The position numbers and the translations under genes were made by a program. Under the pieces are notes generated by a model. The model did not search any database. It was not told the DNA's origin and saw nothing but the letters and a program-made list of their open reading frames with translations. Positions 43,720 to 51,998 of a stretch of 64,000 bases of DNA are shown here, piece by piece (positions within the stretch are counted from its first letter, which is position 1; every line of letters starts with the position of its first letter). Where the stretch lies: assembly GCA_036389275.1 (NCBI GenBank), contig DASVQE010000012.1:62001-126000 (forward strand), given 5' to 3'. Origin of the DNA: QHVT01 sp036389275. GTDB taxonomy: Bacteria > Acidobacteriota > Thermoanaerobaculia > Gp7-AA8.

Positions 43720-44286
43720 CTAGGCGATCGGCTCGCGCCGCAGCGGTTCGTGCAACACCACCAGGCCTTCGTACAGCCGCTCGTCGATGCCGGGGTCGAT
43801 CTCGCGGATCAGCGGCACGAGGCGCTGCACGTGTTGGATGACGCGCAGCATGGCCGCCCAGAGCGGCTCGGCGTTCGAGCGCTCGAAGGTTTGAAACGGC
43901 AGGCGGCGGCCGAAGGTGTGGGCGTCGGAGCCGGTGAGGTTCCCCACCGCGTGGTTGATCGCCCACTGGATGCGCTGGCCGAGCTCGTGCGGCGCGGAAG
44001 TGTTGCCGCGCGGGCGGCGGGCGATGTCCGCCACCAGGTCGATGGCGCGGCAGAGCGCGCGCAGCTCCTGCTCGATCGGCGCGTGACGCGGGTCGTCACC
44101 CGGCAGCGCCGCGTAGACCGCGTAGAGCTTGTCGATCCGCTTCCGCACGTCGCCGTCGAGCTTCTGCACGATCGACTGCACGTCGGGGATGTGGCGCATC
44201 CGCTCGTTGTCGGACCACGTCTCCAGGATCGGCTTCTGCGTTACCGGCGCCTCGGCCGGATCGTGAGTGTCTTCAGTTGCCAGCAT
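43720..44286 (-). CDS. Helical cytoplasmic protein of unknown function
   Basis: I do not recognise this 188-residue protein. It has a disordered acidic N-terminus of about 25 residues and then long amphipathic helices (VQKLDGDVRKRIDKLYAVYA, ELRALCRAIDLVADIA) with no metal or nucleotide motifs. It is divergent from accA across 27 bp and leads the beta-lactamase-like gene, so those two may share a promoter. Confidence 0.6.
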   Translation of the reverse strand: MLATEDTHDPAEAPVTQKPILETWSDNERMRHIPDVQSIVQKLDGDVRKRIDKLYAVYAALPGDDPRHAPIEQELRALCRAIDLVADIARRPRGNTSAPHELGQRIQWAINHAVGNLTGSDAHTFGRRLPFQTFERSNAEPLWAAMLRVIQHVQRLVPLIREIDPGIDERLYEGLVVLHEPLRREPIA

Positions 44287-44313
44287 GTACGTTCTTTGTT
44301 AGGGTCCGCGGCA

Positions 44314-45264
44314 ATGAGCGCCGATCCGACACAATTCGAAGAGCCGATCCTGAGGATCCGGCGTCGAATCGACGAGCTTTCCGCGATGGATTCCGAGCCG
44401 CCGCGCGAAGCTGAGATCGCCGAGCTCCGCCAGAAGCTTACCAAAGTCTCCCACGAGATCTACGCGAACCTCACCCCGTGGCAGAAGACCCTCGTCGCGC
44501 GCCACCCGCAGCGGCCGTACACGCTCGACTTCATCAGCCTCCTGTTCGAGGAGTGGATGGAGATCCACGGCGACCGGAAGTTCGGCGATGACCCGGCCGT
44601 GGTGGCCGGCTTCGCGCGCTTCCGCGGCACGCCGTGCTGCGTGATCGGACATCAGAAGGGCCGCAACACGAAAGAGAAAGTCGTGCGCAACTTCGGCCAG
44701 CCGCGGCCGGAAGGATTTCGTAAAGCGCTTCGCGTGATGAAGCTGGCCGAGAAGTTCCGCCTGCCGATCTTCTGCTTCATCGATACGCAGGGCGCCTATC
44801 CCGGCGTCGGCGCCGAGGAGCGCGGGCAGGCCGAGGCCATCGCGGTGAACCTGCGCGAGATGGCGGCGCTCGAAGTGCCGGTGATCGTGGCAGTGATCGG
44901 CGAGGGCGGCAGCGGCGGCGCGCTCGCACTCGGCGTCGGCGACCGCGTGCTGATGCTCGAACATGCGGTCTACTCCGTCATCTCGCCCGAAGGCTGCGCG
45001 GCGATTCTCTGGAAAAACGCAGCGGCCGCGCCGGAAGCGGCGTCGGCGATGAAGATCACCGCCGCCGATCTGAAGCGACTCGGCATCATCGACGAGATCG
45101 TGCCGGAGCCGCCGGGCGGCGCGCACAGCGACGCCAACGCCGCGGCCGAACTGCTCGCGCCGTACCTCGAGCGCTCGCTGCGCGAGCTGCAGAAGCTCAA
45201 GCCGCCGCAGCTCGGCGAGGAACGCTACAAGAAGTTCCGGCGCATGGGTGTCTTCGAGCGCTAG
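44314..45264 (+). CDS. accA: Acetyl-CoA carboxylase carboxyltransferase subunit alpha
   Basis: AccA and AccD transfer carboxyl from biotin to acetyl-CoA to make malonyl-CoA, the first step of fatty acid synthesis. The 316-residue protein has PWQKTLVARHPQRPYTLDFI, MEIHGDRKFGDDPAVV, CFIDTQGAYPGVGAEERGQ and VIGEGGSGGALALGVGD, all hallmarks of the alpha subunit. accD is not in the window. The TAG overlaps the next gene's GTG by one base. Confidence 0.97.
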   Translation: MSADPTQFEEPILRIRRRIDELSAMDSEPPREAEIAELRQKLTKVSHEIYANLTPWQKTLVARHPQRPYTLDFISLLFEEWMEIHGDRKFGDDPAVVAGFARFRGTPCCVIGHQKGRNTKEKVVRNFGQPRPEGFRKALRVMKLAEKFRLPIFCFIDTQGAYPGVGAEERGQAEAIAVNLREMAALEVPVIVAVIGEGGSGGALALGVGDRVLMLEHAVYSVISPEGCAAILWKNAAAAPEAASAMKITAADLKRLGIIDEIVPEPPGGAHSDANAAAELLAPYLERSLRELQKLKPPQLGEERYKKFRRMGVFER

Positions 45265-47678
45265 TGAGCAACCCGACCTGGCTTTACGTCGGCGCCGTCT
45301 ACGCGGCGGCCGTGGCGCTCGCGCGCCGCGCCGGCGTCGAGCTGCCGAAGCGCGTCGCGCTCTTCTTCTACATCCTCGTGCTGCTCTTCCTCTGGCTGCC
45401 GATGACGCGCGCCTACGTCAACGTGCAGAGCGACGTCCTCTACACGCTGCCGCCGTGGTCGTATCTGACCGACGACCACACCGTGCGCAACGGCGAGATG
45501 AACGATGTCGCCCTGCAGATGGTGCCGTGGGCGGCGGACGTGCGCGACGCCTGGCGCTCCGGCCGCCTGCCGCTCTGGAACGAGCGCTCCGGCAGCGGCA
45601 CGCCGCTGGTGGCGAACGGCCAGAGCGCGGCCTTCTCGCCGCTGCGCCTCGTCGCGCTGCCGCTTTCGCTGGCGCATTCGATGACGGCCGAGGCGGCGAT
45701 GAAGATGCTGGTGGCGCTGACGTTCGCCTACCTCTGGTGCCGCCGCAGGTCCTCGGTGCTGGCGAGCGTGATCGGCGCCTGCACCTTCGGCTTCTGCGGC
45801 TTCATCGCCGTCTGGCTGCACTTTCCGCACGTCACCACCGGCTGCTTCTTGCCGGCGGTGATGCTCGCCGTCGATCTGCTGGCGGAAGAGGTGAGGTGGC
45901 GCCGCTTCCTCTTCGCCATCGCGGTCTGGGTGGCCATGCTCTGCGGCGGACATCCGGAGACCGCCGCCCACGCTTTCATCGTGGCGCTGCTCTACGTGCT
46001 GTGGATCATGGTCGTGCAGCGCCGGCCGCTACGTCTCGTAGTTCCACTCGGTGGAGCGCTCTTCCTCGCCGCGGTGATCGCCTCGCCCGTGCTGGCGCCG
46101 CTGGTCGAAGCCATCCCGAAGTCGCAGCGGATGGACATCCTGAAGGTGAAGCCGTACGCGCGCGAGACCACCTCCTTCTCCGACTTCGGCTCGTTCGTCG
46201 TGCAACTGCAGCCGCACATCTACGGGCGCGCGCCGACGGAGGCGCGTTGGGGACCGGCGGTGTCGGAGCCGATCAGCGGATTCGCCGGCGTGTTCGCGGC
46301 GGCGGCGTGGTTCGCGATGCTGGCGCATGGGATCGCGCGCCGCGACTGGCGCTCGCGCGAAGCCTTCTGCCTGGCCGCGTCGATCTTTCTGCTCGGCGTG
46401 CTCTACGCCTGGCCCGGCTTCGGCGACGTGATGCATCGTCTGCTGCCGCACGCCGCGCACTCGCGCTTCCGCCTGCCGCTCGCGCTGCTGCTCGCCGCGC
46501 TGGCGGCGGCCGCGGTGGATCTGGTGCAGGTCGATCGCCGCTCGCTGCTGATCGGGCTGGCGGTGATGACGGCGGTGATCCTCGCGCTGCTGCTGTTCAT
46601 GCCGTTCCCGAGCGCGCAGCACCAGCGCGCGGCGGTGCTGGCGGCGTGGCCGGGCGCGCTGGCGATCGGCAGCGCGCTGGTGATGACGCTGTACGCGCGT
46701 GCACGCTTCGCGGCGACGCTCGTGCTGCTCGCCGCCGTCGTGGCCGATCTCTTCGTCGTCGGCAGGCACTGGAACCCGCCGCTGCCGCAGTCGAGCTTCT
46801 ATCCGCGGCGGCCGCTCATCGCCGCGCTCGACGAGCTGCTGCGCCGCCTGCCGCCGAATGCGCCGGCGCGCATCGTCGGCAACGACGCCACTCTTTATCC
46901 GGAAGCGCACGCGGTCTACGGCTTCGAGGACATCCGCGTGCACGACCCGATGGCCAACGCCCGCTATTTGCGTTTCCTGCAAATCACCGGCGGCTACGAC
47001 CGGCTCGATTACTTCGGGATGTGGCGCGAGTTCGACAAGCACGTCATAGACTTTCTCAATGTGCGCTACGTGGCGGTCGATCCGTCGGTCGTCTTACGAG
47101 ACACCGATCGATACGCGCTTTTGTATGACGGTCCCGACGGACGCATCTACGAGAACCGCACCGTGCTGCCGCGGTTCTATCCCGTGCGCAACGTGCTGCT
47201 CGAGTTTCGCGACGATCTCTTCGAGGGCGAGCTGGCGCGCCGCGACGACTGGTCCGACACGGCCATGATCGACAAGCTCGAAGTCGAGAACGAGGCCATG
47301 CGCCGCGACTTTTTCGCGCCGCGTCCGGCCGATGCGCCGCGCGCGACCTCGTCGATCGTCCGCGCCGCGCCCACCGAGTACGCGGTCGACGTCCGCGCGC
47401 CGCGCTACACGCTCGTCGTCAGCAGCATTCCATGGTGGCCCGGCTGGAAGGTGACGCGCAACGGCGAGCGCACCCGTCCCATCCGCGTGAACGGCGCCTT
47501 CCTCGGATTCGCCGTGCCGCCCGGCACCACCCACGTGCGAGTCTGGTACGCGCCCTGGACTTTCTGGGGCAGCGCCATCGTGTCGCTGCTCACCGTCGCC
47601 GCGCTGGCCATCGCGACGCTCACCGCCTCTACCAATCGTAGACATCGCCGCGCCTCTGCTACCCTCGATCCGACGTGA
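45264..47678 (+). CDS. YfhO-type large membrane protein (second copy)
   Basis: An 804-residue membrane protein with the same layout as the one at 99: many N-terminal helices, a luminal loop near the start (SGRLPLWNERSGSGTPLVANG), and a soluble C-terminus ending in SSIPWWPGWKVTRNGERTR and VWYAPWTFWGSAIVSL. The two copies are clearly related but far from identical. Start is GTG 45264 on the accA stop; the end overlaps recJ by 4 bp. The role is probably glycosyl transfer or assembly at the membrane. Confidence 0.85.
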   Translation: MSNPTWLYVGAVYAAAVALARRAGVELPKRVALFFYILVLLFLWLPMTRAYVNVQSDVLYTLPPWSYLTDDHTVRNGEMNDVALQMVPWAADVRDAWRSGRLPLWNERSGSGTPLVANGQSAAFSPLRLVALPLSLAHSMTAEAAMKMLVALTFAYLWCRRRSSVLASVIGACTFGFCGFIAVWLHFPHVTTGCFLPAVMLAVDLLAEEVRWRRFLFAIAVWVAMLCGGHPETAAHAFIVALLYVLWIMVVQRRPLRLVVPLGGALFLAAVIASPVLAPLVEAIPKSQRMDILKVKPYARETTSFSDFGSFVVQLQPHIYGRAPTEARWGPAVSEPISGFAGVFAAAAWFAMLAHGIARRDWRSREAFCLAASIFLLGVLYAWPGFGDVMHRLLPHAAHSRFRLPLALLLAALAAAAVDLVQVDRRSLLIGLAVMTAVILALLLFMPFPSAQHQRAAVLAAWPGALAIGSALVMTLYARARFAATLVLLAAVVADLFVVGRHWNPPLPQSSFYPRRPLIAALDELLRRLPPNAPARIVGNDATLYPEAHAVYGFEDIRVHDPMANARYLRFLQITGGYDRLDYFGMWREFDKHVIDFLNVRYVAVDPSVVLRDTDRYALLYDGPDGRIYENRTVLPRFYPVRNVLLEFRDDLFEGELARRDDWSDTAMIDKLEVENEAMRRDFFAPRPADAPRATSSIVRAAPTEYAVDVRAPRYTLVVSSIPWWPGWKVTRNGERTRPIRVNGAFLGFAVPPGTTHVRVWYAPWTFWGSAIVSLLTVAALAIATLTASTNRRHRRASATLDPT

Positions 47679-49333
47679 TCCACGACCTCTGGACCTTCGC
47701 TGAGGCGCCTCCCGACAACCCGCGCATCCCGGTGGCCAGCGAGGCCGTGCGCGCGCTGCTGATCCGCCGCGGCGTCGACGACGAGGAGTCGTACCGCCGC
47801 TTCGTCGCGCCGTCGGTCGGCGATCTGCACGATCCGTCGACCATTCACGGCATCGACCACGCCTGCGAGCGGATCGCGCGGGCGATCCGCGACGGCGAAG
47901 CGATCGTGATCTACGGCGATTACGACGTCGACGGCGTGACGTCGATCGTGATGCTGCAGACGGTGCTGCGCGCGCTCGGCGCCGACGCCGGCTTCGTCGT
48001 GCCGCACCGCCTGGTCGATGGCTACGGCCTCAAGACGGAGGTGCTCGATCGCGTGCTGGCCGAGCGCAACGTGCGGCTGGTCATCACCGTCGACTGCGGC
48101 ATCACCAGCGTCGAGCCGGTGCGGCGGGCGCTCGCGCAAGGCATCGACGTCATCATCACCGACCATCATCTGCCGCCCGGCACGCTGCCGGAGGCGGCGG
48201 CGGTGCTGAATCCGAAGCAGCCCGGCTGCACCTATCCGTTCAAGGAGCTGGCCGGCGTCGGCGTTGCCTTCAAGCTTTGCTGCGAGCTGATTCGCCGCGC
48301 CGGCCGGAAGATTTCCATCGACTCGCTGCTGAAGATCGCCGCCATCGGCACCATCGCCGACGTGGCGCCGCTGGTGGGCGAGAACCGCACCATTGCCTCC
48401 TTAGGTCTTTCCGGACTTGCGGACGTGCGGAATCCCGGACTTCGTGCTCTCCTCAAGCGCCTCGGACTCTCCGGCCGTCCTCTACGATCCGTAGACATCG
48501 GCTTCAAAGTCGGGCCGCGGATCAATGCCGCCGGCCGCCTGGCCTCGGCCAACACCGCCATCGATCTCTTCGCCGCCACAGACGAGGATGCGGCGTGGGA
48601 GATCTGCGCGGAGCTCGACCGGATGAACGCCGAGCGGCAGCAGATCGAGCAGCAGGTGCGCGAGGCCGCGGAAGAGCAGGTGAGAGGCGGCGAGCGCGTG
48701 CTGATCCTCGCCGGCGCCGGCTGGCACCGCGGCGTCCTCGGCCTGACCGCCGGCCGGCTGGCGCAGAAGCATCACCGTCCGGCGCTGGTCATGGCCATCG
48801 AAGGCGACCACTGTATCGGCTCCGCGCGCAGCATCCCCACCATCGACCTGCACGCGCAGCTCGACGCCGTGTCGGGGCTCTTCACCCATTTCGGCGGCCA
48901 CGAGTTCGCCTGCGGCTTCTCGCTCGAGACCCGCAACCTCGACGCGCTGCGTGCAAAACTCGAGGAGCGCTTCGCCGCCCTCGACGATGCGCTCTTCCGC
49001 CGCGAAGCGCGCGTCGACGCGACGCTCACGCTCGCCGAGATCGACGCCGAATTCGTCGCTGCACACGAACAGTTGCAACCCTTCGGCGCCGGCAACCCCC
49101 AGCCGCTCTTCGCCGTAAACGACGTCCGCGTCACCGCCACCCGCCCCTTCGCCGACGACTGCTGCGAGCTGACCATCGAAGACCCCACCGCCCGCGCCCT
49201 CGCCGTCCTCTGGCCGAGCGCCAAGCAATTGCGCGACACCCTCACCCGACCCGCCGACCTCCTCGTGCACGTCGAGCCCGACCGCTACGCGGTGGCGCGG
49301 TTGGAGGTGGTGGATGCACGGGCGGCGGAGTAG
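47675..49333 (+). CDS. recJ: Single-stranded-DNA exonuclease RecJ
   Basis: A 552-residue 5'-3' ssDNA exonuclease of recombination and mismatch repair. The DHH phosphoesterase motifs are GDYDVDG at 81-87, VDCGITS, and DHH at 163-165; the DHHA1 motif GGHE is at 407-410. An OB-like C-terminal domain follows (VRVTATRPFADDCCELTIEDP). The start GTG 47675 overlaps the preceding gene. A decayed copy of the gene's last 80 bases and following DNA lies just downstream. Confidence 0.96.
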   Translation: MIHDLWTFAEAPPDNPRIPVASEAVRALLIRRGVDDEESYRRFVAPSVGDLHDPSTIHGIDHACERIARAIRDGEAIVIYGDYDVDGVTSIVMLQTVLRALGADAGFVVPHRLVDGYGLKTEVLDRVLAERNVRLVITVDCGITSVEPVRRALAQGIDVIITDHHLPPGTLPEAAAVLNPKQPGCTYPFKELAGVGVAFKLCCELIRRAGRKISIDSLLKIAAIGTIADVAPLVGENRTIASLGLSGLADVRNPGLRALLKRLGLSGRPLRSVDIGFKVGPRINAAGRLASANTAIDLFAATDEDAAWEICAELDRMNAERQQIEQQVREAAEEQVRGGERVLILAGAGWHRGVLGLTAGRLAQKHHRPALVMAIEGDHCIGSARSIPTIDLHAQLDAVSGLFTHFGGHEFACGFSLETRNLDALRAKLEERFAALDDALFRREARVDATLTLAEIDAEFVAAHEQLQPFGAGNPQPLFAVNDVRVTATRPFADDCCELTIEDPTARALAVLWPSAKQLRDTLTRPADLLVHVEPDRYAVARLEVVDARAAE

Positions 49334-49560
49334 GGGAAGTGCGGTACGCGCGGCGACCGCATCTCGTGCGGCGTTCACGTACCGCCGATGGCGATTGCGA
49401 CCCGCTTCGACCTCCTCGTGCGCGTGGCGCCTGATCCTATGCGGTGGCGCGATCGGAGTTGGTGCACGCCGCGCGCTGGAGTAGGGAAGGCGCGGCAAAC
49501 GCGTGGCGACCATCTGCCTGCGTTGCGGGCTTCACGTACGCGGCGGTAGCGCGCTCGAGT
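49256..49560 (+). repeat. Decayed tandem duplication of the recJ 3' end
   Basis: Bases from 49256 (inside recJ) to about 49400 are repeated from 49409 to about 49560 at an offset of 151-157 bases. Shared blocks appear in the same order: GACCTCCTCGTGC, GCGGTGGCGCG, TGCACG, GGAGTAGGG (containing the recJ stop in the first copy), GGCGACC and TTCACGTAC. Small indels and substitutions separate them. The second copy has no open frame of interest, and this 275-bp gap holds nothing else I can see. Confidence 0.75.
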
Positions 49561-49608
49561 GTGTCGACGCGTGCGCGGCGAACTGACGAGCAGCTCGCCG
49601 CGCGAACC

Positions 49609-51432
49609 TCACGGCTGCCGATTGCGCCGTCGCGGCGGCGGCGGCGGTTCTTCCGTTTCGGCTTCCGTGCTGCGCTCGACTTCGTCGTTCGGTTCCTCGT
49701 CGGCCTGCGCGACTCCGGCATTCGGCGCAACCACAGCCGCGGGCTCGCGCCGCTCGATCGCGTTCGCCTTCAGCAACTCCTCGCCCAGGTCGGTGCCGAA
49801 TTGGTCGGCGTCCTTCAACTCCTGCGGGAAGCGGACGCCGGTCAGCATCCCTTCGAGATCGTCGATGCTCACCATCATCGGCGCGAATTTCTCGTCGACG
49901 TTGAAAGCCTCGGTGAACTGCACGTTGCTCAGGTCCTGCTCGAGCACGAACGCGAACGCGCGCAGTGCGCCGTCTTCGAGATCGACCACAATCTTCCAGA
50001 ACCGCTGCGGGATCTGGATGCGCACCGGGCCTTTCTCGTCGAAGCCCTCGAAGAACTCGTCGTCGTCCGCGAGCACCGGGCCGGCGAAGAGCGTGAAGTC
50101 GTCTTCGGCGTTCTTCTTCTTGGTCTGCGCGAGCACCAGATTCTCAAGCTGTCCCCAGATGCCGCCTTTCTGCGACTGGTTGAACCCGGCCACCTGCGGC
50201 GAGCAGTTCGGCGTGTGGTAGGTGTCGCCGTTCGCGCGGCGCACCTGCTTGTAGCTCGCCCCAGCAGACGTCCTCGCGGCGGACGATGTGCCCTTTGTCG
50301 AAGGCCTGGCGATCCTTCGTGTAGAACTTGTCGGGCAGTTGCCACTTTTCGGGAACGCGCTCGTCGGTGATCCACATCTCCATGTCGTGCTCGCCGAGGC
50401 CGGTCAGACCTTTGCGGCTGTAATCGGCGCTCGGATCGGGCTCGCGCAGCTTGCGTCCGCCGGCGACGTTCGACGCTCGTTCGCGAACCAGTCGATCAGC
50501 GAATCGTCGATGCCATCCAGCTTCTCGACCTTCTGGCCGTTGCGCAAGACGTACATCCCGTTCTCATCCTGCCTCGCCTTGCCGGAATGGTGCAGTGCCA
50601 CGACCTGGAACGAGTCGTTGAACGCCGGCGCTCCTGACGACCCTTGCGCCGTGTCGCTCTGGTACCACATGAAGCTGTTGCCGGCTTTTTTCTCGATGAC
50701 GAGGTTGTCGCGGATCGCGAACTGGCGCCGGTCGCCGCCGGGATGCTGGATGATCGTCACCCATTCACCCTCGAAGATCTTGTGCGGATCGTCGACGAGG
50801 CGGTGATAGCCGAAGGTCGAGAGCTCGGTCGATCCGTCGGTCGAGCGCGGATTCACCGCGACCAGCGCGTAATCGAGCGTGCGGTCGTTGAAGAAGAAGC
50901 GCTGCGGCTGCAGTCCGAAGCGGATCGAGGGAACGGGATTGCCGCGGATGTCGCGCGTGTACTCGAACTCCGCGATCGAGTGCACCGCTTCGTCGGCGGA
51001 CGTGAAGACGTGCCAGTTCGTCAGCAGGAGGCTCGGCGAGATCATGAAGCCGGTGGCCCAGCCGAGCTCACGGCCGGCCGCGTTGCTGACCGTGATGCGG
51101 CAGACCGGCCGCGCGGCGACGAGAGCGCGCTCGAGGAAAAACTCGTCGACGAGATCGTCGCCGTTGATGAAGCGCTCGAGCTCCTTCGGCGAAGGATTCG
51201 CGCCGGCGAATGCGGTGTTCGCGCGCCGCGCTTCCGCGGCGGCCGTGCGGATCACGCGTGCCGCCGGTGCGCGTGCCGCGCGGATCGACGCAGTGGCCGG
51301 CAGCGGCACGGCCATGGCCATTTCGTTTGCCGCCGCCGCCACCTCGACGCGTGCCGGGGCGCTGCGTTGCGCGATTCCGGCGGCCCGGGCGCGGCGGTCG
51401 CTTTCCTGCAGAAGCTCTTCGCGGATCAGCAT
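49609..51432 (-). pseudogene. Trypsin-like protease fused to NUC1-type nuclease, broken by two frameshifts
   Basis: Read leftward, the first part (51432 to about 50478) is a trypsin-like protease with the triad in LLTNWHVF, LDYALVAV and GSSGAPAF; there is no signal peptide. The second part is a DNA/RNA non-specific endonuclease: FDKGHIVRRED is the catalytic His motif and TPNCSPQVAGFNQ with GGIWGQLENLV completes it. The frame shifts near 50474-50480 and back near 50254-50260, so the protease frame hits a stop at 50404. The first and last parts share one frame and the 220 bases between use another. This could be mutation or two assembly errors. ATG 51432 has GGGAGG seven bases upstream. The C-terminus is acidic with a PPPPP run. 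Confidence 0.8.
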
Positions 51433-51494
51433 GCTCTCGCCTCCCACAGTAGGAGAGACGGCGCCGCGCGATTCCCTACCACCGACGAAGATTG

Positions 51495-51938
51495 CTACCG
51501 CATCTGCGTAGCCGGCTTCACATACCCCCGGTGGCAGGTGGTGCAGGTGACCGACGGGTCGCTGTTGTCGATCTCCTTCATCTTTTCGAGATGGTCATTG
51601 ATCTCGTTGACGAGCTGGATCATCTCGCGGGCGGCGCGTTTGGGGCGTTTGTCGTCCGCTTCCCAACGCTCTTCGACGTGGCAGTGATCGCAGCCGACGC
51701 CGAGGGCGCGGGAGAAGCCGGTGTCCATGAGCTTGAGGAAACGCGCGGCCGGGACATCCTTCATCAACTGCACGTTGCGGAAGACCTCGCCGGCGGGACG
51801 ATTCTCCTTGCCGTGGATCTGCTCGAGCAGCATGGTGACGTCCCCATCTTCCTTCTCTACCGCCTGCGGATTATCGGGAGCGGCACCGGTTGCGCAGAGC
51901 AGAACGAGGGCGGCGAGGGACATTCGCAAGCGGAGCAT
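51495..51938 (-). CDS. Exported dihaem cytochrome c (photosynthetic reaction-centre cytochrome type)
   Basis: A 147-residue exported protein with a signal peptide (about residues 1-20) and two haem c sites: C83-DH-C86-H87 and C132-TT-C135-H136 (CTTCHRG). The spacing and the stretch NVQLMKDVPAARFLKLM before the first site match the reaction-centre cytochrome-c-like family that occurs widely in non-phototrophic Acidobacteriota. It likely carries electrons in the periplasm. No photosynthesis genes are present. It lies between the broken protease gene and the lptC/A gene. Confidence 0.88.
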   Translation of the reverse strand: MLRLRMSLAALVLLCATGAAPDNPQAVEKEDGDVTMLLEQIHGKENRPAGEVFRNVQLMKDVPAARFLKLMDTGFSRALGVGCDHCHVEERWEADDKRPKRAAREMIQLVNEINDHLEKMKEIDNSDPSVTCTTCHRGYVKPATQMR

Positions 51939-51998
51939 GGCGAAATCGTAGCGTGCCGCGGAACGAAACGGGTGGCAAACGTGTTACGTCGCACCGGC

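Noticed and set aside
50254..50480. Programmed ribosomal frameshift joining the protease and nuclease parts
   Set aside because: No slippery heptamer or downstream structure is visible at either change of frame, and two shifts of opposite sense would be needed; indels or sequence errors are simpler.
51495..51938. Evidence for phototrophy from the reaction-centre-type cytochrome
   Set aside because: This cytochrome family is common in non-phototrophic Acidobacteriota, and no reaction-centre or pigment genes occur in the window.
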